Shown piece by piece: positions 1 to 10,892 of a stretch of DNA of 64,000 nt (positions are counted from its first letter, which is position 1; each line of letters opens with the position of its first letter). A program made the position numbers and the translations under genes. The stretch spans positions 3,048,876-3,112,875 of the forward strand of contig NC_060959.1 of NCBI RefSeq assembly GCF_910589235.1. Reading direction: 5' to 3'. A model generated the notes under the pieces. That model was not told the DNA's origin and did not search any database. It saw only the letters and a list, made by a program, of their open reading frames with translations. The DNA is from Vespa crabro. Its lineage: Eukaryota > Arthropoda > Insecta > Hymenoptera > Vespidae.

Positions 1-3000
1 ATCGCAATAATGCGATCAATTTTCCTGTAAACATTTCTTTGATAACCATTAATTAATTTTTAATTTGCTTTTTTTTATTTTATTTATTTTTTCCATACAT
101 TTTTGAAGTTATGATCATTAGTATCTTTCAGAAGTCATAAATAACATTGTTGCAATAAAAGTTTCTTAGTTTCACAACTCGATAAAATATCGATGATAAG
201 TTAAGTACCTACATTGTAAATGCTCATTGGATTTGTACTGATAATCTATGATTTTTGTTTGGCTAAAATATCGATTTCCACTTTAAAAAATTATGACTTC
301 TTTATGTTGACAATAGCGCCCTCTATAAAATAGCTGCAATAAATTTCTTCCTCAAAACACTAGTAACTTTTATATGAAAAATTTGTTTATTAAATCAATA
401 GAAATGGAGATATTTAGGCATATCGTTTAAAATGAGACACCCTATATAGGACTAGATAGGAATATATTTTTCTCTGAATGTTATAAAGTAGATATATCTA
501 CATCTATATTTGTGTACCTTGTAAAAGTGATACTTTTTCTTTTAATACCATACTTTGGTCATCTGCAATGCTAAAGCTTGCACAATATTTGTATATCTAA
601 TTTAGTCCTAAACGTACCACTATTAGCAAGAATTTATCTTATACTAGTATTCATATATTTCCAAAAAATTTGAACTGTATACCTCCCTATATAATTTCTT
701 AGAATAGCAAATGCGAGTCGAAGTTGAAGGAAACTATTACCAAAAATATCAAACTAATGAGATGGGATGGAACAGAATAAGTGTGATACTACTTTATATT
801 TCTTATGCAGCTGATGTACCTGAAATGCACGAATTTCTTTCCTCTGTACTTTTCTAAAAACAATCGCTATTCCTTCTATAAAGTGAGATGTTTTTGGTGA
901 ATGCTTCTAGTAAGCTCGATCAGCAGATTTCCTAGGCTGGAAGAGGAACAAGCTTTGTATTTTAATTCTTAATCTTAGTCCTAAACATAATCTAATATAG
1001 TCCTACATACTTTATGATTAAGACACAAATATGAAAGAAAAAAGTCTTTATTAGGCTAATGAATCTATCAGTAAGATAGTTGAAATATGTCTTACAATAT
1101 TCTATGACTACAAAGTATGTAGATTAAAGAAAGCATCTCCTAACAATAAAATGCACCATTATCATATGCTTAGTGACCAAAGTATGGTAAACAAATAAAA
1201 TAATGCAGAAGATTTTAACATATTTTTTTTCATTCTTTCAAGATTAAAATGTAGTAGATTCTTTAATTGAAATTTTCTAATTACAAAGAAATATTTTTAT
1301 ATCAAGTAATTTCTTCTAAATTTGGTAATGTTTAAATATACTTTGAAACATGTTTTATAATTTTTTGTAATGTCACTTATTAATTATACTTTTATTTAAT
1401 GTTTCATATTCAAATAATTATTATATGTATTAATGACATCCTGTTATCCAGCAGAAGTTGTAAAATAACTGGAGTCATAGTACCTAAACAAATTTAATAA
1501 AATATACTGTCATATTTCTGTATATTATTAAATGTTAATGAACTTAGTTTTTCTGATCTATACTAAAACGTAATTCGTAATTTAAAAATATCCCATGTCA
1601 TTCAAAATTGATTCTTTGTTTACTTGTTAATATTTCTTTAGAAATTTATCTAATAGATCAAAGTTACTTTTTAATTATATAATATCTTATATGAGAATTT
1701 AATTGTTAGCTATAAAGAATTCAAAATAATTCATGCAAAAATATGTTCTAATAGATTGTATTTTGGGCGAAATGATTGACTGGTTGCTACGATGAAAAAA
1801 TTATAAAAGTGTATATAACGCAGAGAATAATTATGACGATTAGTAAAATGATTATTATGTATGTACACATATCGATGTACTATATAAATATATGTCTACG
1901 TACAATTGAATGAAGAACATATCAATAAATATAATTCATTATATCCATCCCCCATTTTTATTGCGTTGATATTTCATTAATAATATATACTGTCTATTAT
2001 TGGAAGTCTTAAAACTTACCAAATATATTTGCAATTTATCAATTGTTTTCTACTTATTTTGTTGCGACTGCAGTTTTGTCTATCTCACGATTGTCTCCAA
2101 TTTCATCAGTTTAAAATTTTTGCCAGAATTTATCTAGAAGCCCTTGTATCTTTGGAAGAAAATGCTTTTGATTCACTATATTTTATAGCATTCAAAAATA
2201 TTCAAGTTCAATCTTGTCTCTTTATTGATTGAAAATTTCCCGCCATACGTCAGATATTCATAGAGGGATACAATACAGTGTTGCAACCTTCAGAAAAAAA
2301 AATAAGAGTGTTGTTATTGTGACTTATTGTGATTCGTGCAGTGTATTTTCATCTGTTTTTTATTAATCTTACAACATTTGTAAGTGTTTTCTTTGTTTTT
2401 ATTTTCCTTCAATATTCGTAACATAATCTACTAAATAGAAATAGTAATTATATGTATTATTGTACAAATTTGCAATTTTAATGAAAGACAAAAGTTACTG
2501 TAGTGTACTGTTACTTTCATTCTTTTTTTGTATAAATCTTATCTATTTTATGATTTGTATTACCATTTATTTTTAATATCTTTCATTGATAGATATATCA
2601 TTAATTTGTTTAATATTAATAATGTATTTAAGATTTCAAGTTCCTTGTTAAAGATTAAATTATGACAGTTTATAATTATAGGTTATATATGATGTTTAAA
2701 TATCATGAAATTATTTAAAAAGTAAAAAATGTGAAGTTAAAAAAAGTGATAGTATATTTATTTAAAGGAGATATTGATAATGTTCGTTTATCATTTAAGA
2801 TAGAAACACAGTTGGAAACATTTGTAAACATCTATTCCTTTTAAACGTTTTAACATTTATATACAGGCTACATAAAGAAGATGCATATATTCTTTATTCA
2901 ATATAATAATATAATTGCGTGAATAAAATAACAATAATTTGAAGGAAGTTAGAGGATAGATCTATGGACATTGGATATTGGATATCAGAAAAGACGATAG

Positions 3001-3158
3001 AACGAGTGATTGATTACTCAATCGATGCTTAATAATAAATAATATAGTATAACATAAAATAAATACTTTTTATGAAACTGCAAAGATAGTTTTTGAATAG
3101 AAATAATATCAATTAGTTTATCGACTTTACAATTTCTTCGTAGAAGCAAATAACTGAT
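1..3158. other. Intergenic, AT-rich; transposon end near 430-445
   Basis: No convincing gene. The longest frame, at 2029-2232, has no start context or similarity I recognise. Around 400-450 the minus strand reads ctatatagggtgtctcattt, a terminal-repeat style found at the ends of many insect DNA transposons, but no partner end is visible nearby. The rest is AT-rich DNA of no recognisable content. Confidence 0.4.
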
Positions 3159-3164
3159 TTTATT
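3159..3164 (-). terminator. Putative polyadenylation signal of the kinin gene
   Basis: AATAAA on the minus strand, about 17 bases past the kinin stop codon. This would give a very short 3' UTR. Other AATAAA-like strings exist further down in this AT-rich DNA, so the site used is uncertain. Confidence 0.4.
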
Positions 3165-3180
3165 GGTATTTTAAATCAAC

Positions 3181-3542
3181 TTATCCATCCCATGGAAAGA
3201 AGTCCTGTTTTTCTTTTGCTGGATCATTGTCATGAAGATCATAATTATTAGGAATGATCACAAATTCTTCATTTATACTTCTTTTACCACCCCAAGGGTT
3301 AAAACCTTGTTTTCTAGACTTTTTATTAATAGGTTTTTCTTCTGATAATTGATCGGTGGAATTAATGTTTTTATCAATGACATTTTCGAAATTTAATGAT
3401 TCATTATTTAAAGGTAACAGAAATTCCTTAATATCATTTCTTTTTCCTCCCCAACTATTAAAACCTATTCGTGATCTACTAGTTTTCATTTGTGCAGCAC
3501 GTTTTTCATTTTCATCCAAGATTGTATATTCCATTGCATCGT
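3181..3542 (-). CDS. Lk: Kinin precursor coding exon 4 (three kinin copies, stop)
   Basis: Encodes residues 218-337 with IGFNSWGGKR, QGFNPWGGKR and the terminal DFFPWDG followed directly by TAA. Acceptor aatgttacag|ACG. The last copy needs no dibasic site because the precursor ends at its glycine. Confidence 0.9.
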
Positions 3543-5068
3543 CTGTAACATTTGGATGAGTAAGCTATTAGAAGATGTATTAGGTGGACCGGAAAGTAAT
3601 GTCGTTTCTGCGTATGTCGATATTTGATTGTGATTAAAAATAAAAACTTGTTAAAAATTTATTCGTTTGAATGTAATTTAAGAAAGTGATATTATTTTCT
3701 GGTCCACTTAATATTTGATATTGAAATTATAATAAAGCAACATATATTATAGAAGGTATACCTTTTGGTAAATAAAATTCTATCTCTTCGTCAGGAATAT
3801 TATTGATGTTCTTGTTTATGTCAATTCCTGTATTATCATTTCGCTTGCCTCCCCAACTATAAAATGGTGTTCTTCTCCCAAAGTTAGGCAATCTTTTGGC
3901 ATATTCGACAAAGTTCTTATGAGCGTTCTTGTCAGAAAACGATTTGCTGCCTCTCATAATTAAGAAATTTGCTTTGTCATCCGAATATCCGTGAGCTCGT
4001 TTACCACCCCAGCTGTTAAACGGCATGCGAGTTGATCGTTGATTCTTTGATCTGAAAGAACTAATTCGTTTGCCATCCCACCGACTGAAGAAGGGATTTT
4101 TTGTTTCTTCAGAAAAATCCAACTCGCTCGATCGTAAGTTCTGGTTGAAATTATAAATACGATAATATCATAGAAAATTATCTGTTTTATTAAAATATCA
4201 TATGAAATATATTAAATATAAATATGTCTTACTCGTTTATTTGTTGGTAAATATAACCATGAGACTGCAGGCAAAATCTTGCTATTTTTCAAAACATACA
4301 ACATATTTGATCCCTCGACGAACCGTTTATTTATACTTTTTTGAAGATCATATTCTATAAAATTGTAATATTTTTATTAAACGATTGGCAAATGAATAGA
4401 ATTAATTAATTTATATACAAAGTGTCCTAGAATAAGTAAGAAATATTTTAGAGCTCACTTCAATATATATAAACAATCAAAAAAAGTTCATATAAACATA
4501 TGTCTTATTTGATTTTGTTTTGGAATAATAGTAAATATTATATAAATAATTATAATATAATTTTATATAAATATAAAAAGGATTTTCAAAACTTTAACTT
4601 TTTATAAGAAATTTGAAATGATTTTTTTGCGTTTGAAGACAAGCATGTAAACATTTTATTAATGATTGTCTTACCATCCCCATATGTTTCGATGTTACTC
4701 GGATTTGTTGGAAACTTCATTTATTTATTTCACGAAAAGACACTACGTCCAATTAATAAAATAATTATTATGATATATAATTCTTTATAACTCGAAAACA
4801 AAGTTAAATAGATCATATATTTATATGTACTTTTTTTTAATTATTTTGATATACCTATACCACCTTTAAATTTTTTGTTATTTCCCACTTATTCTGGAAT
4901 AAGTATATTTCAATTACCTTTTCTCTCATCGAGATTCATCCCAAATAATCCTACCGAATTAACATCCTTATTAGTATCTGCGAATTTTTGTTGCACCGAG
5001 TCCATGGTTTCGGCATCTGAACTTCCGATAATCGCACGAGCGGTAATGATTGAAAGTAATAGCCACAT
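3181..5068 (-). CDS. Lk: Leucokinin (kinin) neuropeptide precursor, four coding exons
   Basis: Secreted prohormone for kinin peptides, which act on a G-protein-coupled receptor to control fluid secretion, gut contraction and feeding in insects. The spliced CDS is 5068-4918, 4354-4233, 4140-3762 and 3542-3181 (complement), with intron phases 1, 0 and 1 that join cleanly, giving 337 residues. Residues 1-15 or so (MWLLLSIITARAIIG) form a signal peptide. Four canonical kinins end in WG-amide (WGGKR): MPFNSWG (130-136), TPFYSWG (182-188), IGFNSWG (243-249) and QGFNPWG (296-302, N-terminal Gln could cyclise). Two altered copies, FFSRWDGKR (108-116) and the C-terminal DFFPWDG (331-337), would give WD-amide. 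The FxxWG-amide repeats before KR are diagnostic of kinins. The start is the only ATG followed by a signal peptide. The downstream intron contains a mariner MITE. Confidence 0.92.
3580..3711 (+). mobile_element. 132-bp mariner-derived MITE in the last kinin intron
   Basis: Begins TTAGGTGGACCGGAAAGTAA and ends with the imperfect inverted copy (ggtccacttaa), flanked by a TA on each side as expected for a mariner insertion. Its first ~50 bp match the left end, and its last ~80 bp the right end, of the larger element at 54376-55629, so it is an internally deleted derivative of that family. It fills 132 of the 219 bp of the last intron of the kinin gene without touching the splice sites. Confidence 0.9.
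3762..4140 (-). CDS. Lk: Kinin precursor coding exon 3 (three kinin copies)
   Basis: Encodes residues 92-217 with the altered copy FFSRWDGKR, then MPFNSWGGKR and TPFYSWGGKR. Acceptor tttcaaccag|AAC, donor AAAAG|GTATAC. The stretch KRLPNFGRR between the second and third copies could release a tetrapeptide amide, LPNF-amide. Confidence 0.9.
4233..4354 (-). CDS. Lk: Kinin precursor coding exon 2 (propeptide)
   Basis: Encodes residues 51-91, a spacer with internal KR sites (INKRFVEG and TNKR) and no kinin. Acceptor ttttatag|AATATG, donor AAACGA|GTAAGA. Phase 1 in and phase 0 out match both neighbouring exons, which supports the splice although no kinin motif lies here. Confidence 0.75.
4918..5068 (-). 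CDS. Lk: Kinin precursor coding exon 1 (signal peptide)
   Basis: Encodes residues 1-50 plus one base of codon 51: the signal peptide and an acidic propeptide ending in DERK. An acceptor (ttacaattag, then AC before the ATG) lies directly upstream, so a 5' UTR exon must precede it. The donor is AAAG|GTAATT. Confidence 0.85.
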
Positions 5069-7014
5069 GTCTAATTGTAAGATTCAAGAAAATGTTATTG
5101 TTTTATTATATTTCAATAAATTAAAATTTACACGTAATGATTTTGATTTTGATTTTGGTTTTGCGTCATTATCAATTTGTATTATTTTTTCGAACAAAAA
5201 AACAAAAAATATAATTAACTCTATCCAATTAATATACGCATCACATATTATTCATAAAAATTAATTTACCTGTTGTTAGAAAATCAAATGTATTTCGAAA
5301 ATTAATTATTTTTCTTATGCAATAATATTTTCCAATAATTTACTTGACTCGAGTAGCAATTAGTGTTTCTTTTTATTTTTTTGTTACATATTTTGTTCGA
5401 CATTTTTATAAGATATAATATGAATAAAAAAAAATTAATAAATATTAAAATAGATTAATATTAGTAGGGAACGAGTTAAACGTGCGCCGACGCGTCACCG
5501 TTATTCCGAGAGACTTCGATGAAAGCACTAAAGTGATTTCTCGTATAAAAAATTCTTTAACAATTCAATAATTTATTAAGCTATCGAGAACGAAGAGCAA
5601 TTTCTTTTTGAATTCTTAATTCCGATTTGTTTATTGCGTGAAGTGAAATTTGAAAAAGTAATCTATTATTCTATATCTCTATATTATTTTATATCTCTGC
5701 CCTTACAAATACCATCCCTATGGCTCTCATATTTCGTATACAATTAGCAGATTGTTCTTTTGAGCGAAATTAAGAAAAGAAGAAAATATAAAGGGAAAAG
5801 TAAAAGCGCTTACAAGATTTAAGCTGACAAATACACACGCCATTCATATAATATTAAAAATTATATCTACTATTTCTTTCTTCTTTCATTCAACAAGCAC
5901 TTTTTAATCTTTTTTTATTTTTTGTTTGTTTGTTACACCATATTAGGAATTTCTTTTATTATTTGCAGTATTTTCATGTTAAATGAAAATTCTATTTCTC
6001 TTTCCTTCTTTCTCTCCTTTTCTGTTTATATCTAGCGAATAAGGATCATTTTGTCTAATCATTTTGATTTCTAATTTTCTTTTAATATCCCTAAGATAAT
6101 GTTCGTCTCGACCAATTTTGAATTTTTTATCAACTAAGCTCAAATAAAATATATTCACAAATGTAGACTTTTATATAGACGAAATAAAAACGAAAAAGCG
6201 CGTGTGGATACCCGTTATGCATGTTTTATCAATCATATTCGATCACCCCTAGTAAAGATTTTACGTGATATAAATAAGATATATACGTATGTACATATAT
6301 AATGGATATGGTCGATTAGTGTTTACAAAATAATGTTTCAGAATGATTAAATTCTGTTCGATTAAAAAATTTTTTAAAAACGTTATTCAAATTTATAATT
6401 TAACTGTATTTTAATGAAAAAATATAATCATTGTTCCCAATATTTTTCTTCTTTTCTATCTTATTATCTTTTTTGTTTTTTTTTTCTCTGTCATACATTC
6501 CATAGGAAGATACAGGACAGTTGTTTGCTAATTTCGTTTTCTTTTTTTATCGCGCTGTAGAACATTTTTATGATGTGCATTAATCGATCGAGAGACGATG
6601 AGAGGAAGGTAGAGGGATAGAAAGCGCATAGTACAGTTTTGTGTCGAGAAGGTCGCGCGAAAATTTAGTTAGTACATGCTTTCAAAAGCCGTCACGGAGT
6701 TTCATATTCGTTTTTATAAATCGTTCATGTTTGCTTTTCAATGTATGAATACCTTAACGATGATTGTAAGAATAACGCGTTAATATATCATTGTTATGTT
6801 AATTTTAATATCGAATGAAAGAAAATAAAGGATCTATTAAAAAAGTTTTCTCATATAGAAATACAATAGAAAAATTTCATTCACATTGAAGTTAAATATT
6901 TTCTTCGTATTAAACATTTTTAATAATTTTATTTATAAAAGGATCGATTATATGCATCGTAATAAATTATTCAAAATAAAAAAAGAAGATAAAAAATATC
7001 GAACAATAACTTAC

Positions 7015-7255
7015 CTAACTTTAACTTCGTCCAATTTTTTACAAAAATTTCACACGAAATAGATGCACTTTCTTTTTTTTCTATTATTATGTCGTACACA
7101 AATATGTATGTATGTATGTGTAAGTATTTATATATATATAAAAAAAATGTCGGTGCGTAAAGTATGTTAAAATACGACGATTAATGAAAGAAATCCTTTT
7201 TACTACTTTTATTTATGAAAGCTATAGACTGGTGTGGTATAAGTTGTCTAGTGGC
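7015..7255 (-). other. Lk: Putative 5' UTR exon of the kinin gene
   Basis: On the minus strand an excellent donor (TTAG|GTAAGTTATTG) ends at 7015. The coding exon at 5070 begins right after an acceptor, so a non-coding first exon is required. The upstream end is set only by the TATA-like box at 7279-7286 and is approximate. Without RNA data this remains a prediction. Confidence 0.35.
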
Positions 7256-7278
7256 AACTCGGGATGCGCGTCGCTCGT

Positions 7279-7286
7279 CTTATATG
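7279..7286 (-). promoter_or_regulatory. Putative TATA box for the kinin gene
   Basis: Minus strand reads CATATAAG followed by a locally GC- and CpG-richer stretch (about 7220-7370), which stands out from the AT-rich surroundings. It lies about 30 bases upstream of the proposed first exon. Insect neuropeptide genes often use TATA promoters. Confidence 0.3.
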
Positions 7287-7440
7287 CTACGAGCAACCTT
7301 CCAATTGCGCAAAATCGTCCTCTCTTTGTCTCACACGCTCGATCACGCTTTTAACCTCCCACCTTCCTATCCTTTACTCTTATTTCGTCCTTTCCTATCC
7401 ATTCACTTGATCCTCGTTTTATTCTTTTCTTATCCATTTA

Positions 7441-7545
7441 TTTTAATTTTAATTTTTATATTTATATGTATTTTTATTTTCATTTTTATTTTTATTTTTA
7501 TCTTCATTTTTATTTTTATTTTTACTTTTATTTTTATTCATAATC
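7441..7545 (+). repeat. (ATTTTT)n-type hexamer repeat
   Basis: Imperfect repeats of atttttattttt with C interruptions over about 100 bp. A frame through it codes only a run of Phe and Ile and is not a gene. Confidence 0.85.
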
Positions 7546-8569
7546 TTAAAGCGGATCATTTACACCTGTAAATAGTTTAGACGAGTTTTCTCATTTTCTT
7601 ATTATCTTTCTCTTTGGTTTTTTTCTTCTTGTTTTTTATTTTTTCTTTTTTTTTCTTTCTGTTCCCAGCATTAACGTCACTGATCCGACGCAGGAAAAAG
7701 AACGGGAAAGAAGCAAAACAGAAGCTTTTTTTGTGTAGGTGTATAAAAATTTGTTCTCCCCATCGCGTGTTACTTAATGATTCTTTTCCACGATTTTCTT
7801 CGCGATGACGTATCCTCTGTATTGGTTCGTTCAATCGTTCACCGGCTCGTAGGATATTACTACAGGCTCGTACTTATTGCAAGATTTATATGGCCAGGAT
7901 GGTTTTTACGATTTTATTTCAAAACTCAAAAACGTGTTATATGTTTTCACGAAAATAACATATGAAAAATTTACAAAGAAACAGTTTTCTCTTTCTCTCT
8001 TTTTTCTGGCTTTTCTTAGAAGAAAAAACAACGTATCAAAGTCAAAATATCCAATAATTTTTATTAATTTAATTTGACTTTTTAAGATTTTAAAACACGC
8101 ATAAAATTTTAATAACAATATTAAATTACGTGTAAAAGAGGTTTAAGATGAGATTAAAAAAGATTTAAAAGAAAGAAGAACTTATGTATTCAAATCACCT
8201 TCGATTCTTATTTTCCAGTTTTTAAATCTTAATGATATACAAATAATTCGAAATGACTTTTTGTGATTATATTTTACAATATCTCAAAAGGACTTGGAAA
8301 TTAATTGTGAAAAAAAAGAGAGAGTAGCATATGGTTATGCGATACTTAGATATATGCTTCTTCCACATTGAAAGATCACCATGTTCGTCTCGGTCATAAA
8401 TTGTTGTCAAGTTAAGTTCATGACTTAAATTTCTTGTAAAAATATGGCCGATGTCTTCGTCTCCTGATGACAAAATTTTTATCTTTTTATTTATTTTTTT
8501 TATAAAAAAAATTTTATAGAAAAAATAATTTTAATTTTTAAAATTAAACATAAGCAGAAAGAAAAGAAA

Positions 8570-8580
<11 letters not shown>

Positions 8581-8622
<42 letters not shown>
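8581..8622 (+). repeat. (GA)n microsatellite
   Basis: Twenty-one uninterrupted GA units just before the first copy of the duplicated block. The second copy has only a short GA tract at the same place. Confidence 0.95.
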
Positions 8623-8632
<10 letters not shown>

Positions 8633-8640
8633 AAGAAAGG

Positions 8641-8832
8641 GAGGGAACTATTTTTCGTTTACGTCATTAATCGAAACATAACATAAGTACGCTTAACAAA
8701 GATAATTCTAATTTTTTTTTAACAGTAAGTACTTATTTATTCTTATTTTTACAATCTTTTCGTGATACCCGTGTATATTTTACTACTATAGTGTTCACAC
8801 ATTTGTCAGAAGTGTCATCGAAATTATCGTAT
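8641..8832 (+). repeat. Duplicated block, copy A
   Basis: About 192 bp nearly identical to 9349-9540 (constant offset 708 bp, no indel seen), starting gagggaactatttttcg and ending aattatcgtat. It is flanked by a ~37-bp direct repeat (about 8495-8533 and 8831-8868, core aaaattttatagaaaaaata) not seen around copy B. Confidence 0.85.
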
Positions 8833-8972
8833 TTTTTATAAAAAAAATTTTATAGAAAAAATAATTTAAATATTAGTATTAAAATAATACTCCCACACAT
8901 ATACTAATATTATAAAATTCTTTTTTCATAAGTAAAACAAATTATACATAAAAATTATACAAATAAAACAAA

Positions 8973-8987
8973 TTATATATATATATA

Positions 8988-9043
<56 letters not shown>
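8973..9043 (+). repeat. (AT)n microsatellite
   Basis: About 70 bp of TA repeats with one ttaa interruption between the two copies of the duplicated block. Confidence 0.95.
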
Positions 9044-9047
<4 letters not shown>

Positions 9048-9348
9048 AAAATATTTAAAAAAATATTTTAAAAATATTTTAAGATAATGATTATTTTTAT
9101 CATCGAATTTAAACGTTCGTTAATAGAATTAGTAATCATGGTACGGTGGACAAGGATGACAAGATAAGATTAATTCCACTCAATTGTTTTTGTACATGCG
9201 AATGCTTCTTCGTGACACTCTGTAGATGTTAAAATTCAATGGCGATGCGTATTAACGGATGAAAACGTATATGTGCGTTAATGTAAATGTACTTGAAGAA
9301 AAAAAGAAAAAGCAGAAAAAAAAGAAGAGAGAGAGAAAGAAAGAAAGG

Positions 9349-9540
9349 GAGGGAACTATTTTTCGTTTACGTCATCAGTCGAAACATATCATAAGTACGC
9401 ATAACAAAGATAATTCTAATTTCTTTCTTAACAGTAAGTACTTATTTATTCTTATTTTTACAATCTTTTCGTGACAGCCGTGTATACTTTACTACTATAG
9501 TGTTCACACATTTGTCAGAAGTGTCATCAAAATTATCGTA
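9349..9540 (+). repeat. Duplicated block, copy B
   Basis: Second copy of the block at 8641-8832, in direct orientation, differing at few positions. It lies 150-340 bp past the natalisin stop codon and probably forms part of that gene's 3' UTR, including a possible AATAAA at 9445-9450 on the minus strand. Confidence 0.85.
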
Positions 9541-9688
9541 TGTTCTTGCTTTCATTGCTTCAATATCTTCCAAAAAAAAAAAAAAAAATAAAGATAAAAT
9601 TGATGCTGTCCGAGATAGAATCTCCTTAACGTTTATCAATGTTTTTAATGTTATAGGATAAACGACCTTTCAAAGAGAGTTCACTGCG

Positions 9689-10892
9689 TTAATCCACGTT
9701 GGATTTGAGTCGATCTTCTTCTAAAGAATTACTCGAATAAGTTCTCTTACCCTTAACGACGTAAAACTGATCATATTTTCTGAGCAATTCGTCAAGGACG
9801 TTTCTACGATCTCTGTTAGTCATGAACATATTATTTTCCATGATAAATTTCATAATATCCTTGCATTGTTCTTTAGTGCATATTCTAGAATCGATCAATC
9901 GTTGAATAATTTGTTTAGCAGTCTCGAGAGAATCGAACGATTCGTCATAATCTATCGGTATGATTCTGGACTTACGTTGATCTATACTCTTTGATTTCTT
10001 TTTGTTTTTGAAAATAATGAAGGGTTCCTCGAATATGTCATAAATGTCCGAACGTTTGTCCTTTTGTTCGGAATCTGAAATGGCCCTTTCAAGATTCTTC
10101 ATCAAACGTATCTTTTTGGAATCATCAATATGACAGGCTAAATTTTCGCAAGAATTTCTTTTCGTTCGTAAACGGTATTGTTCTTTGGACAAAGTCACGT
10201 TGTTCATTCCATTTAGAAAAGAACTTGTATTTTTATTAATCATAGTCATGTAATACGTAGGTCCGTTGATTACTGAACGTTTTTTTATTTTCTCAAGTAA
10301 TTTCGTTTCTAATGTCTCCTTTTTCAAATTTTCGTCTAATGTTGAATATTCGCGATTCTGAACATGAAGTTTCTTTCCTCGTGTTAAAACAAATGGTTCT
10401 TCTGTTCTCTCAAAATTACGTATCAACTCTTCCAATTGACGAGTACCCAATTCAATAGCCTTCCTTCTCTCTTCCTTTCTTTTCGATTCGTTTCTCTTGA
10501 TCTTGGTATCCTCAATGAACTCTTCGTTCGATTTTTCGAGAAACTTCTCGCGATTATTTTCATTCGCTTTAGAAAAATCTTGTTCTTCGATTTTCGGCCT
10601 GAAGATTTTTTTTCCACGCGTCACGAAAAAAGAGTCCTTCTCGTTATTGAAATAATATGGTAGATTCTCTTCATAATCGAGCTCGATTTCGACCCATCTT
10701 GGTTCGTCAACATAGAATGGCTGTGGAATCGACCATTTCTCGATTTGCCTACGATACTTCCGAGTGTTACATTTCCGTGCCGATCTGTTGCATTCTGACG
10801 AAAGATCCAATAATATCTTCAAACTCGGACACTTTGATCTTTGTAGAATAGATTTAGCCATGTTTGGATACTTTTTCATCAAATCGGTTTCC
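9689..10892 (-). CDS. Natalisin coding exon 3 (all peptide copies, stop)
   Basis: A single 1.2-kb exon, acceptor cgatttcag|GGAAACC, carrying residues 79-479 and all four peptide copies. The long open frame in AT-rich DNA and the dibasic-flanked repeats support coding. Confidence 0.88.

Larger units (their letters stand above)
7290..9688. other. Region between the kinin and natalisin genes
   Basis: Contains the hexamer repeat, a (GA)n and an (AT)n microsatellite and a duplicated block (8641-8832 and 9349-9540). The 3' UTR of natalisin must lie in its right part. A 68-codon minus-strand frame at 8267-8473 has some codon-like composition but cannot be placed in a gene. Confidence 0.4.

Noticed and set aside
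4667..4725. Possible extra kinin exon with ATG AAG TTT CCA and a good donor (GATG|GTAAGA)
   Set aside because: It has no signal peptide and an in-frame stop just before the ATG. Exon 1 (phase 1) joins directly to the exon at 4354 with perfect phase, so it is not needed.
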